From positions 3,641,635-3,705,634 of the forward strand of contig NZ_LR732817.1 of the NCBI RefSeq assembly GCF_902506195.1: a stretch of DNA of 64,000 bases, in the 5' to 3' direction. The notes below the pieces were generated by a model. That model was not told where the DNA came from. It searched no databases and saw only the letters and a program-made list of their open reading frames with translations. The stretch's first letter is position 1. Every line of letters starts with the position of its first letter. The position numbers and the translations under genes were made by a program. This DNA is from Citricoccus sp. K5. GTDB taxonomy: Bacteria > Actinomycetota > Actinomycetes > Actinomycetales > Micrococcaceae. This document shows, piece by piece, positions 25,578-34,598 of the stretch.

Positions 25578-26849
25578 TCAGTGACTGGCGCGGCTCAGGC
25601 CGAGAAGGACCAGCGTGGCGGCGATGACCAACAGAGCGGCCAGGGCGTTGACACCGGGGTAGCCGATCAAGCCCATGGCCGGCCCGGCGGCCGCAGCCCC
25701 GACGGCCCCGGCCAGGGACATGGTGGCGTCGGAGAAGCCCTGGGCCGGGACCCGCTGGGCCGGGGCCAGGGAGGACACCAACAGGGTGGAGCCGGCCACG
25801 GTGACTGCGGACCAACCCAGCCCCAGCAGGACCAGTCCGGCGGTGACCGCCCCCATGTGCCCCGGCGCCAGTCCGGTCAGGGCGACGGCGGTGATGAGGG
25901 TGCCCATGCCGGTCAGCACGGTGGGGGTGGGACCGAGGCGGTCGGTGAGCCATCCCATCACCGGGGACAGGGCGTACATGCCGGCGATGTGCAGGGAGAT
26001 GGTGAACCCGATCAGCGCGATGGTGTCCAGGTGCCCGGCCGTGGCCCCGGCCTGGTGCTGCATGTGCAGCGGGGTCATCGACATCACCGCGACCATTACC
26101 GCGTGGGCGGCGATCACGGCGGTCACCGCGGCGGCCGCGGTGGGATGGGCACGCAGGATCTGCCAGCCGGCCCGCCAGGGGTTCCTGCTGGCGGTGGGCC
26201 CCGAGCGCGCGGGGGCGCCCCCGTCCAGGGTCCGGGAGGTCAGCAGCGGATCCGGACGCAAAAACACCGCGATGATGCCCGCACCCAGGACCATGCCGGC
26301 CGCGGAGATCACGAACGGGCCGGCCTGGGCGGGGATGCCCAGCCAACCGGCCAGGACGGCTCCGGGGCCGACCATGTTCGGCCCGGCTACCGCCCCGATG
26401 GTGATCGCCCAGACCACCAGGGACAAATCCCGGCCGCGGCGAGCCGGGACGGCCAGATCGGTGACCGCGAAGCGGGCCTGCAGGTTGACCGCCGATCCGA
26501 GACCGACGAGGAAGGCTCCGCCCAGCAACAGGGGAAACCCGGAAGTGAGGACGGCGGCGACCATCAGCCCGGCCCCGATGATGGCCGCACTCAGCCCCGT
26601 GGTCAGGGCCGCTCGGCGTCCGCGCGCCAGGGCCAATTGCGATAGCGGGATCGCGGTGGCGGCGGTGCCCAGGGTCAGGGCGGTGTTCACCGATCCGGCC
26701 CAGGCCTCGGAGCCGGCCAGGTCCACGGCCAGGATCGAGCCCAGGGCCAGGGTCGAGCCGTTGCCCAGTCCGGAGAAGACCTGCGCGATCGACAGGGTGC
26801 GCACGGTCCGGGATTGGACGGCGTGCAGATCCGGGACGGTGGTGGTCAT
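25578..26849 (-). CDS. MFS transporter
   Basis: This 423-residue protein has 12 predicted hydrophobic helices with MFS landmarks ARGRRAALTTG, ARRGRDLSLVVWAITIG and GWLTDRLGPTPTVLTGMG. It begins within the stop of the preceding MFS gene (4-bp overlap) and is last in the run thioredoxin-MFS-MFS. The substrate is unknown; export of a sulfur species or a cofactor is possible. No cysteine-rich or metal-binding extension is present. Confidence 0.87.
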   Translation of the reverse strand: MTTTVPDLHAVQSRTVRTLSIAQVFSGLGNGSTLALGSILAVDLAGSEAWAGSVNTALTLGTAATAIPLSQLALARGRRAALTTGLSAAIIGAGLMVAAVLTSGFPLLLGGAFLVGLGSAVNLQARFAVTDLAVPARRGRDLSLVVWAITIGAVAGPNMVGPGAVLAGWLGIPAQAGPFVISAAGMVLGAGIIAVFLRPDPLLTSRTLDGGAPARSGPTASRNPWRAGWQILRAHPTAAAAVTAVIAAHAVMVAVMSMTPLHMQHQAGATAGHLDTIALIGFTISLHIAGMYALSPVMGWLTDRLGPTPTVLTGMGTLITAVALTGLAPGHMGAVTAGLVLLGLGWSAVTVAGSTLLVSSLAPAQRVPAQGFSDATMSLAGAVGAAAAGPAMGLIGYPGVNALAALLVIAATLVLLGLSRASH

Positions 26850-28165
26850 GGGTGAGGGCTCCTGAGATGGCGGGTGGCGGTGGGCAGGGAAAGTCCGGGG
26901 GTGTGGTCGCGGCCCCGCATGCGCACTGCCACCACGGTGCCGGAGGCCGCGGTCAGGGCGGCGACGACGGTGACCGCGGTGGGGATACCGAAGGCGTCGG
27001 CGACCAGGCCGGCGATCACGGCGCCGGCGGCGAAGCCCCCGTCACGCCAGAGCCGGTAGATGCCCACCGACCGGGCCCGCCAGGCCGGGTGGGCGACGTC
27101 GCCGATGGCGGCCAGCAGGGTGGGGTAGACCATCGCCGTTCCCGCCCCGAGCAGCACCATGGCCACCAGCCAGGCCCCGAATCCGGAGCCGGCAGCGATC
27201 AGGGCCAGGGCCAGGGCCTGGGTGAGCATCCCGGCCACGATGAACCCCTTGCGGCCCCACCGGTCCGACAGGGCACCGGTGGCCAACTGTCCGGCACCCC
27301 ACACGGCCGGATAGACCGCGGCGAGGATTCCGATCTGGCCCAGGGACAGCCCGGCCGCGGCGAACAGCACCGGGAACAGCCCCCAGGCCAGCCCGTCGTT
27401 GAGATTGTTGACCATCCCCGCCTGGCTGACCGAGGACAGGGATCGGTCGCGGAAGCTGGTCAGGGTGAAGACCTGGGCGCTGCTCAGGCCCGCGTGGGCT
27501 TCGGGACGGGTGCCGAGGTGACCGGCGGCCTCCAGGCGGGCGTGGTCCCGGGTCTCACGCACGGTGAGCACGGACAGTCCCAGCCCGAGTCCGATGTAGG
27601 CCGCGCCGAGCAGGAACGGGGCCGGACGCAACCCGTACTCGGCGGCCAGATAGCCGGTGGCCATGGCCGTGGCGGCGACCCCGAGGTAGCCGGCGGCCTC
27701 GTTCAGGCCCATGGCTGCCCCGCGGCGATGCGGGCCGACCAGGTCCATCTTCATCACCACGGTCGTCGACCAGGTCAACCCCTGGCTGATGCCCAGCAAC
27801 ACGTTGGCGGCCACGATCCAGTCCCAGGACGGCCCGTAGATCAGCAGCACCGGCACCGGCAGGGCGATCAGCCAACCGGCCACCAGCACCGGCTTGCGCC
27901 CGTAGCGGTCACTGAGCGTGCCGGCCAGGTAGTTGGTGGCGGCCTTGGCCACCCCGAAGGCCAGGATGTAGGTCAGCGAACTGGTGTACAGATCCAGGCC
28001 GAACACGTCGGTGGCCAGTAGCGGCAGCACCGTACGCTCTTGTCCGAGCGTCCCGCCGACCAGGGCATTGACGGCCACCAACAGGGTGAACTGGGCCAGG
28101 TTCTGCCGCAGACCCAGCACGGGCCGGGGGTCCGGGCGGCGCCCCGTAGCGCTAGGAGTCCTCAC
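26846..28165 (-). CDS. MFS transporter
   Basis: This 439-residue 12-helix protein has the A-like motif GTLSDRYGRKPVLVAGW after helix 2 and GALSDRWGRKGFIVAG after helix 8. The GTG at 28165 is chosen because the longer frame would overlap the thioredoxin gene and because GGGAGAG lies upstream. It follows the thioredoxin gene by 49 bp and overlaps the second MFS gene by 4 bp. The two MFS proteins are only distantly alike, so they are not a recent tandem copy. Substrate unknown. Confidence 0.87.
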   Translation of the reverse strand: MRTPSATGRRPDPRPVLGLRQNLAQFTLLVAVNALVGGTLGQERTVLPLLATDVFGLDLYTSSLTYILAFGVAKAATNYLAGTLSDRYGRKPVLVAGWLIALPVPVLLIYGPSWDWIVAANVLLGISQGLTWSTTVVMKMDLVGPHRRGAAMGLNEAAGYLGVAATAMATGYLAAEYGLRPAPFLLGAAYIGLGLGLSVLTVRETRDHARLEAAGHLGTRPEAHAGLSSAQVFTLTSFRDRSLSSVSQAGMVNNLNDGLAWGLFPVLFAAAGLSLGQIGILAAVYPAVWGAGQLATGALSDRWGRKGFIVAGMLTQALALALIAAGSGFGAWLVAMVLLGAGTAMVYPTLLAAIGDVAHPAWRARSVGIYRLWRDGGFAAGAVIAGLVADAFGIPTAVTVVAALTAASGTVVAVRMRGRDHTPGLSLPTATRHLRSPHP

Positions 28166-28214
28166 GCAGCCGTACTCTCCCTCTCGTGGGCAGTGATGGT
28201 CCGGTCGGTGTCGG

Positions 28215-28592
28215 TCAGGCCTGCTCGGTCCGGTCGGACTGGGCGGCCGCCTGGGCATGGACCTGGACCATGTCCAGGTCCTTCACGGCGGTGATGACCT
28301 GTTCGAGGGCAGGCGCAGGCAAGGCGCCGGGCTGGGAGAAGACCAGCACGCCCTCGCGGAAGGCCATCAGGGTGGGGATGGAGCTGATGCCCGCAGCGCC
28401 AGCCAGGGCCTGCTCGGCCTCGGTGTCGACCTTGGCGAAGACCACGTCGGGGTGCTGGGCCGAGGCGGCCTCGTAGGTGGGGGCGAACCGGCGGCAGGGC
28501 CCGCACCAGCCCGCCCAGAAGTCCACGAGCACAATGTCATTTTCCTGGATGGTGCCGGCGAAGTCCTGGTCGGTGACGTCGATGGTGGCCAT
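28215..28592 (-). CDS. trxA: Thioredoxin
   Basis: This is a classical thioredoxin of 125 residues: MATIDVTDQDFAGTIQENDI, active site WAGWCGPCRRFAP, cis-Pro SSIPTLMAFREG, and a C-terminal Gln/Ala-rich tail of about 20 residues beyond the usual fold. AAGGAGACCCCC precedes the ATG. It lies between the TauE-like gene and the MFS genes under the CstR-box promoter. It may reduce persulfides on rhodanese or DsrE proteins and feed electrons to CcdA. Confidence 0.93.
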   Translation of the reverse strand: MATIDVTDQDFAGTIQENDIVLVDFWAGWCGPCRRFAPTYEAASAQHPDVVFAKVDTEAEQALAGAAGISSIPTLMAFREGVLVFSQPGALPAPALEQVITAVKDLDMVQVHAQAAAQSDRTEQA

Positions 28593-28669
28593 GGGGGTCT
28601 CCTTGTCAGTGATGATCGGTCGTCTGCGGTCGGTGTAGACCGACGGGAACAGGAAGGGGTGGAGGACGC

Positions 28670-29542
28670 TCAGGTGGGGTTGGTGGTGCCGGCGGTGCGG
28701 ATCGGGCAGCTGGGCACGGCGAACCAGCACACGGCGGCGGCCACGGCCGCCAGGGCGGCGACCGCCCCGACGATCATTCCGGTGGCCCCGGGCAACTCCT
28801 GGACCAGGACGAAGACGCCCATGATGAGCACGAACACCCCGAAGCCCTTACGCAGGGCGGCCTCCGGGATCCGCCCGGCCAGCCGGGCCCCGAGCACCGA
28901 TCCGGCGATCGCGGCGGCGGTCACAGCCCCGACCAGCACCCAGTCCAGGGACACGGTGGTCAGGTACCCGGCCAGTCCGGCGAAGGACTTCATCGCGATC
29001 ACTACTAGGGAGGTGCCCACTGCCACGGGCATGGACAACCCGCCCAGCAGGGCCAGGGCGGGCACGATGAGGAAGCCACCACCGGCGCCGACCAGGCCGG
29101 TGACCAAACCGACGACCAGGCCCTCGGCCAGGACCTTGAGGATCGGCAGTTCGCCCTCGTGGGTCGTCGCGGCCTTGTTCTTGCGGCCACGGATCATGGC
29201 CACCGAGGTGGCCACCATCATCAGGGCGAATGCGATCATCAGGACGGTACCGGGGATGTATCCGCCCAGCAGGCCGCCACCGAAGGCCCCGGCCATGCCG
29301 GCGGCACCGAAGATCAGCCCAGTGCGCCACTTGACCCGCTGGTTGCGGGCGTGGGTGATGGCGCTGAAGGCGGAGGTGACTCCGACGACGAACAGGGACG
29401 CGGCGATCGCCTCCTTGGGATCCAGACCGGCGACGTAGGTCAGGATCGGCACGGTCAGGATCGATCCGCCGCCGCCGAGCAGGCCCAGGGAGAGCCCGAT
29501 CAACACCGAGAGCAGCAGGGTCAGAAGAAGGGTGAGCGTCAT
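28670..29542 (-). CDS. TauE/SafE-family sulfite exporter-like membrane protein
   Basis: This 290-residue protein has eight membrane helices and TauE landmarks: SLGLLGGGGSILTVPIL, PKEAIAASLFVVGVTSAFSA, GLVGAGGGFLIVPALALLGG and PVAVGTSLVVIAMKSFAG. The family exports sulfite, thiosulfate or sulfoacetate-type anions. Rhodanese comes 51 bp before and thioredoxin 77 bp after. The product of the CstB-like enzyme is sulfite or thiosulfate, so this exporter is the logical exit for it. Confidence 0.9.
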   Translation of the reverse strand: MTLTLLLTLLLSVLIGLSLGLLGGGGSILTVPILTYVAGLDPKEAIAASLFVVGVTSAFSAITHARNQRVKWRTGLIFGAAGMAGAFGGGLLGGYIPGTVLMIAFALMMVATSVAMIRGRKNKAATTHEGELPILKVLAEGLVVGLVTGLVGAGGGFLIVPALALLGGLSMPVAVGTSLVVIAMKSFAGLAGYLTTVSLDWVLVGAVTAAAIAGSVLGARLAGRIPEAALRKGFGVFVLIMGVFVLVQELPGATGMIVGAVAALAAVAAAVCWFAVPSCPIRTAGTTNPT

Positions 29543-29593
29543 GGCAGCGTCCTTGTCAGTCGGCGGTCAGCAGTCATCGGTCGGAGGCCGGGC

Positions 29594-29890
29594 TCAGTGG
29601 GCCGGCAGTCCGGCGCCCTGCCAGGCGACCATCCCGCCGGTCATGGTGTCGGCGGTGTAGCCGGCCTGATTGAGCGCCTCGGCCACCCGGGCGCTGCGGT
29701 TGCCGCTGCGGCACACCACGATCACCGGGCGGGACCGGTCCAGCTCCTGCAGCCGGGAACCGAGCTGGTCCATGGGAATGTGCAGGGCGCCGGGGATCAT
29801 CCCCTCGGCTACCTCGAAATCCTCGCGCACATCCAGAATCTGGTCCTGGGCTCGGCGCTCATCGGCCTGGGCAACGGTGATCTCGGACAT
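29594..29890 (-). CDS. Single-domain rhodanese
   Basis: This 98-residue rhodanese has ILDVREDFEVAEGMIPGALH, IPMDQL and the active-site loop CRSGNRS, then GGMVAWQGAGLP. It is the first gene of the minus-strand operon rhodanese-TauE-thioredoxin-MFS-MFS, 120 bp from the CstR-like boxes. It would accept sulfane sulfur and pass it to thioredoxin or the dioxygenase. Length and motifs are normal for the family. Confidence 0.93.
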   Translation of the reverse strand: MSEITVAQADERRAQDQILDVREDFEVAEGMIPGALHIPMDQLGSRLQELDRSRPVIVVCRSGNRSARVAEALNQAGYTADTMTGGMVAWQGAGLPAH

Positions 29891-30010
29891 GACTACTCCT
29901 CAACGTATCGGGGACATCAAAGGGGACGGATCCGTGGCGCTTAGGCCAAAGCCGGGCTGTCCAGCAGGTATCCGGTCACAGGCAGAGCCTGTCTCGACTC
30001 AGTATGCACG

Positions 30011-30047
30011 ATACCCCCAGGGGTATGCAAGACACCCCCTGGGGTAT
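30011..30047. promoter_or_regulatory. CsoR/CstR-type operator pair before the cstR-like gene
   Basis: ATACCCCCAGGGGTAT (30011-30026) is a perfect 16-bp palindrome and ACACCCCCTGGGGTAT (30032-30047) a near-perfect one, spaced by 5 bp. They lie between the divergent rhodanese operon and the cstR-like gene. The same motif before the CstB-like gene ties the two operons into one regulon. Confidence 0.85.
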
Positions 30048-30049
30048 AG

Positions 30050-30340
<291 letters not shown>

Positions 30341-30397
30341 CCGGCCCTGTCTCGGGCAGGCTGAGAACACCCCTCATCGTTCACGAAGGAGCTCAGA

Positions 30398-30841
30398 ATG
30401 GCCTATACCCACTCGATCACCGTCCCCCTGACCTACGAGCAGGCCGTGGAACGCACCCGTCAGGCCCTGGCCGAGCAGGGCTTCGGCGTCCTCACCGAGG
30501 CCGACATCACCGCCACGTTTACCGCCAAGCTCGGCCCCGAGGCCGCCGCAGACCTCGGCGACTACGTGATCCTCGGAGCCTGCAACCCGACACTGGCCAG
30601 CCGCGCCCTGGCGGCCGAACCCCAGCTCGGCGCCCTGCTGCCCTGCAACGTCGTGGTCCGCCGCGGGTCCGATGACCAGCACACCCTCATCGAGGCCATC
30701 GACCCGCAGACCATGGTCCGCCTCAGCGACAGCCCCCAGGTCCGCGAGGTCGCCGACGACGCCGACACCCGCCTGCGCGCCGCCCTGGCCAGCCTCGGCC
30801 GCACAGGCCCCGCACGCCCGGACTCCGACCCGGTCCACTGA
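30398..30841 (+). CDS. DUF302 protein
   Basis: This 147-residue protein has DUF302 landmarks: TYEQAVERTRQALAEQGFGV, TEADITATFTAKLG, YVILGACNPTLASRALAAEP and LLPCNVVVRR. Family members are small alpha-beta proteins, often encoded with sulfur-oxidation or metal-stress genes. Two cysteines (GACNP and LLPCNV) are conserved in the family and may bind sulfane sulfur or a ligand. It lies 57 bp after cstR in the same direction and is the last gene before the 31202 terminal repeat. Confidence 0.88.
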   Translation: MAYTHSITVPLTYEQAVERTRQALAEQGFGVLTEADITATFTAKLGPEAAADLGDYVILGACNPTLASRALAAEPQLGALLPCNVVVRRGSDDQHTLIEAIDPQTMVRLSDSPQVREVADDADTRLRAALASLGRTGPARPDSDPVH

Positions 30842-31177
30842 ACCTGACGGGCGCCCCTACGCCCGTCGCCTTACCGCCAGTGCCCGGATGCCGCGCAGGC
30901 GGCGGTGTGGACCCGGCCATTGCCTGGCACCACGACGCGTCCTGGACTGGACACGTCCGTCCGCAGCACACCAGGTCGCTGGACACTCCTGCGGGACGGG
31001 CATACCCGGTGGTGAACCTGCCTGCAGAGAACGCTTGAAGTGCGGGTGCTCACACAGCGGCGTGCACCGCCATCCACATGAAACAACTCAGGCCGACATG
31101 GGACTGACCGAGGGATCGTCCGCTAATGGCAACCGTGGCCTCACCTAGGAAATTAGTGCAGGCCACTCCTGACGTCC

Positions 31178-31202
31178 GTGTCGCCGGCTTCTGAAATCGA
31201 CA
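31178..31202 (-). repeat. Tn402/Tn5053-type terminal inverted repeat (right end, reading inward to the left)
   Basis: On the minus strand the repeat begins TGTCGATTTCAGAAGCC and ends GGCGACAC. It matches the 12984 end at most positions, and a second unit (GTCAGGAGTGGCC) follows inward, as at the left end. The two therefore look like a matched pair about 18.2 kb apart that brackets the cargo from the exchanger to DUF302. The next bases outward (AAGGG) do not duplicate the left flank. Confidence 0.65.
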
Positions 31203-31339
31203 AAGGGCCCCAGATCGGTCACTGAGCAGGATCCCGTAAAGGGAACCCCCACCGGACACACCGCTTGTGACCTGGGCACGCTCAAGCACGCCTCGGGGGG
31301 CGTCCCGTAGCCCCCGTCCGGTGATTTGTCCGGTGACGG

Positions 31340-31467
31340 GGCGCCGTACGGCACGCGCCCCGCTCGGTGAGGTTGTGGACGATGTTGACCCGGTGGCGCA
31401 GATCCCGACCGAGCCGCTCGAGCTTCCACACCAGCAGCGTGTCCCCGGAGCGTGCCCTCACGCAATC
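31340..31467 (-). pseudogene. Fragment of a serine resolvase
   Basis: The minus strand reads ARSGDTLLVWKLERLGRDLR then HRVNIVHNLTERG. This is the block of a Tn3/tni-type resolvase that in the intact gene at 31655 is GDTVVVWRVDRLGRSLIDVL. Both ends are missing. It lies next to the 31202 repeat and shows that an earlier element was cut here. Confidence 0.6.
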
Positions 31468-31654
31468 TCAGACCTTGGGCAAAGGCCACGATGCGTGTCT
31501 TATTAATGGACAGCTTTCCAAGACACCGGATCTGCCTCCCGGCGTGCGCCATCGAAGACCGGGATCCTGGCCCCCGCGGTGTCTCGATAAGTCGTCTCAA
31601 CGCGTAGTGTCTCGAAATCCCACCGAGACCCCCTTTGTGAGGCAAGATGGGTTT

Positions 31655-32254
31655 GTGAGACAACTCGGCTACACGCGCGTGAGCACCGCCGGCCAGGACG
31701 CCCAACTCCAGGTCGATGCACTCCTCGCCGCAGGGGTCCAGAAACGAGACATCTTCGCCGAAGTCACCTCCGGGAGCAGGAACGCGGTGGACCGGCCTGG
31801 CATGCGCAAGCTGCTCGACTACGCCGAGCCCGGGGACACCGTCGTGGTCTGGCGCGTGGACCGGCTCGGTCGGTCCCTCATTGACGTCCTCAACACCGTC
31901 AATCTGCTGCGCGACCGGGACGTGCAGGTGAAGTCCATCGCCGACGGCATCGATCCCTCGACGTCCACGGGCCGGCTGATGCTGAACATGCTCGCCACCC
32001 TCGCCGAGTACGAACGCGAACTGATCGTCGAACGCGTCAATGCCGGTATCGCCGCCGCCCGCGCCGGGGGCACTCGGTTCGGCCGCCCGCCCCTCGACCC
32101 GACCGACATCGCCGACAAACTTGCCATCGTCAACGCCGCCCGCGCCAAGGGCCGCACCGCCGCCGACGCCGCCCGGCTCGTGGGCTGGAGCCGGGCCACC
32201 CTCTATCGGCACCAGCAACAACTGTCCGGGAACCAGGAAGCCCCCAACACATAA
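31655..32254 (+). CDS. tniR: Serine recombinase (tni/Tn3-type resolvase)
   Basis: This 199-residue resolvase has the catalytic N-terminal domain (MRQLGYTRVSTAGQDAQLQV, Ser10 as nucleophile), VVVWRVDRLGRS, TSTGRLMLNMLATLAEYERE and a C-terminal helix-turn-helix (TAADAARLVGWSRATLYRHQ). It resolves cointegrates during replicative transposition. The GTG at 31655 gives the usual VRQLGYTRVS start; an in-frame GTG 18 bp earlier is possible. It converges on tniQ and, with tniA and tniB, completes a Tn402/Tn5053-type transposition set. A res site is expected upstream but was not delimited. Confidence 0.9.
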   Translation: MRQLGYTRVSTAGQDAQLQVDALLAAGVQKRDIFAEVTSGSRNAVDRPGMRKLLDYAEPGDTVVVWRVDRLGRSLIDVLNTVNLLRDRDVQVKSIADGIDPSTSTGRLMLNMLATLAEYERELIVERVNAGIAAARAGGTRFGRPPLDPTDIADKLAIVNAARAKGRTAADAARLVGWSRATLYRHQQQLSGNQEAPNT

Positions 32255-32517
32255 GGGCCCCCGGCGGCCGCGCCCAACGGATGTCAGTACGCCTGAGTTC
32301 GGCACCCCGCGGCCCCGGCCCGGAAAGGGCTTCGGACGTTCGCCGTCTCGGGGCGCCTTGCCTGGGTCCACAGATGGCGACGCTTCTGGACAGTCCGTAC
32401 CGTCATTTAGCTTCCACAGAATGCCGCCACTTATCTCTGAAAGTCATACGAGGTGTTGAGAAAAACTGTCACGTATCCCGCCATCTATTCTACGTCTCGC
32501 AGACGGTCGTGACGCAG

Positions 32518-33684
32518 CTATGGTGACAGGTAGTCCGAAGGTATGCCGAGCTCGACGAAATTGCCCCGGACGCCTTGGACCACTTCGTCGTTGTCGCGAC
32601 GGTACATCGTGCAGAAGTTGAAAAGCTGACGGGCGGTCTCCGGGGTGGTCTGGGCTTCCTCGACGACGGCCTGAAAGCTCTCCTTGATCTCCTGCCACCG
32701 CAGGGCGGTGGGGTCCGTGGTCTGGTCGGGGCGACCGGGGTCGCGGGAAAAGTCCGGCTGGGGCAGGAACACCTCGGCTTCGCGTCCGAAGCAGGCCATG
32801 GCCCGGGTTTCGAGCAGGTGTATCGCGGTGGCGGCGGCTTCAAGGGATTGGAGTTGGCGCTGGTCGGAGAGTTCCTCGTAGGGGCGCCACGGGCCCTGTC
32901 CGGCGCGGACCGGATGGCCGGTGCGGTCCCACACCTGGCGTGTCAGCCGGCCGGGTGCGCCGCTCTCGGTGATGGTCGCGCCGAGCTCATCGAGAAGCGT
33001 CCGCAGCAGGCGGAACCAGGTCCCAGCGTGCACCCGATGCCTGGGGAGTTCTACAGCCTCGGTCGTCAGGGCCTGCCAGGTCCGCTGGTCCATGCTCCGG
33101 ATCGCCTCCCCGACCGGTCGCGGCTCGGGCCCACCCGACGAGGTGTGCCAGAAGTCGTGGTATCCCAACGGGCCGTCGTGGAGTTCGAGTCGGCAGTGGT
33201 GGACGGGGCAGGAGAGCATGAGGGGCACCAGCCACGCCAGCTGGTACGGGCACGGCGGGGTTGATTCCGTGGTGCAGCGCGGACAGGCCCGATGGCGCCA
33301 ACCGGCAACCGTCGGCAACCAGGCCCGCCAGTCCTCCACGGTACGGTCCCGTCTCCTTCCCCGGGGCAGCAGCACCGCCAGCTGTCGGGTGTAGGTGGTG
33401 TAGGCCTCCGCCGCTGGCTCGAGCTGGTCCAGCAGCCAGGGGGTCTGCCCTCCGAAGGTCATGGCCCGTATGGTGTCGGTTCTGGCCCCGGTGCGCGCAG
33501 CCAGCTGGTCGATGAACCCCTCCGGGGCAGCCACGTCCAGGTCCCCGGGACGGGGGAAGCAGAACCCGGTATCGAGAACGAGGTCCTCGACCTCGGCCCC
33601 GTAGCGGTGGGCGATTCGGCGCAGCCAGGAGGTGAGTGCCTCACCGGTGACCGGGGCCGGATGCACCGGCCACCGGGTCCTCAC
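32518..33684 (-). CDS. tniQ: TniQ-family transposition protein
   Basis: This 388-residue protein has the TniQ N-terminal domain (VTGEALTSWLRRIAHRYGAE) and a zinc-finger part with CPRCTTES and CPVHHCRLE. The C-terminal half is helical. TniQ is needed with TniA and TniB for Tn5053-type transposition and is related to the TnsD/TniQ target-selection proteins of Tn7-like systems. It overlaps the tniB stop by 4 bp. Nothing suggests truncation. Confidence 0.88.
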   Translation of the reverse strand: MRTRWPVHPAPVTGEALTSWLRRIAHRYGAEVEDLVLDTGFCFPRPGDLDVAAPEGFIDQLAARTGARTDTIRAMTFGGQTPWLLDQLEPAAEAYTTYTRQLAVLLPRGRRRDRTVEDWRAWLPTVAGWRHRACPRCTTESTPPCPYQLAWLVPLMLSCPVHHCRLELHDGPLGYHDFWHTSSGGPEPRPVGEAIRSMDQRTWQALTTEAVELPRHRVHAGTWFRLLRTLLDELGATITESGAPGRLTRQVWDRTGHPVRAGQGPWRPYEELSDQRQLQSLEAAATAIHLLETRAMACFGREAEVFLPQPDFSRDPGRPDQTTDPTALRWQEIKESFQAVVEEAQTTPETARQLFNFCTMYRRDNDEVVQGVRGNFVELGIPSDYLSP

Positions 33685-34598
33685 AGCAGCTCGCGTTCGA
33701 AGACCCGTCGGCGTCCGGCCGGGCCGAGATAGTCCGCCATCGTCAGCGTCCGGTGGTCGATCTCCTCCAGGCCCGACTCCACCGCGGCCACCGCGGCCGC
33801 AGTGAGCAGGTGGGCCAGTTCCCCGATGGTGCCCTCGCTGCGGGCCAGCAGGTAGCGAGCCATGTCCTCGGTGTCGATCACCGAGGGTTTCCGCAGCGGG
33901 AAGGAGGCGGCGAAGCTGGCCAGTAGGGACCTTGCCTGGTCGTCAGCCTCCCAGAGCGGGAGCACGAAGGGCTCGAAGCGGTTCTCCAGCTGGTCGTCCG
34001 AGCGCACCGCCAGGTAGACCTCGCGGGTGCCGACCCCGACCAGGGGGATGCGCAGTTCGTTGCCCAGGAATCGCAGCAGGTTCAGGAACTCCCGCCGGGT
34101 GTCCCCGCGGCCGGCCAGCACGTTGTGCAGCTCATCGACGACCAGCATCCGCGCCCCGACCTCGCGCAGCAGGGACAAAGCGAGGCGTTCGAGTTCCACC
34201 ACGCGGGGCCGGGGCCGCAATGGTGCGCCCAGGGCGGACAGGATCGCGGTGTAGAACCGCAAGGGCGAGGGTTCCGAGGGCATCTGCACGCACACCACCG
34301 GGACCTGTTCCCGGTCCAGCTCGGAGCTGGGCGGGTGCTGCCGGCGGAAGCGCTCGATGATCATCGACTTGCCGTTGTTCGTCGGGCCCACCAGCAGCAG
34401 GTTGGGCATGCGCTGCTTCGGCGGCCAGCCGAGCAGGGTCTCCAGACGCTCGACGGCCTCGACCGCCCTCGGATAACCGATCCAGCGGTCCGCGCGGATC
34501 CGCTGGATGCGCTCGGCCGCCGGCAGTCGCGCCACCGGCTGCGCGGCCGGGTGCAGGTGGGACAGCTCCAGCGGCTCGTACTCGTCGGCGTTCACCAT
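33681..34598 (-). CDS. tniB: TniB-family AAA ATPase
   Basis: This 305-residue ATPase has Walker A LLVGPTNNGKSMIIERF, Walker B RMLVVDELHN and a sensor region PLVGVGTREVYLAV. TniB controls target choice and activates the TniA transposase, as TnsC does in Tn7. Its start lies 6 bp inside tniA. Length is normal for the family. Confidence 0.92.
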   Translation of the reverse strand: MVNADEYEPLELSHLHPAAQPVARLPAAERIQRIRADRWIGYPRAVEAVERLETLLGWPPKQRMPNLLLVGPTNNGKSMIIERFRRQHPPSSELDREQVPVVCVQMPSEPSPLRFYTAILSALGAPLRPRPRVVELERLALSLLREVGARMLVVDELHNVLAGRGDTRREFLNLLRFLGNELRIPLVGVGTREVYLAVRSDDQLENRFEPFVLPLWEADDQARSLLASFAASFPLRKPSVIDTEDMARYLLARSEGTIGELAHLLTAAAVAAVESGLEEIDHRTLTMADYLGPAGRRRVFERELL

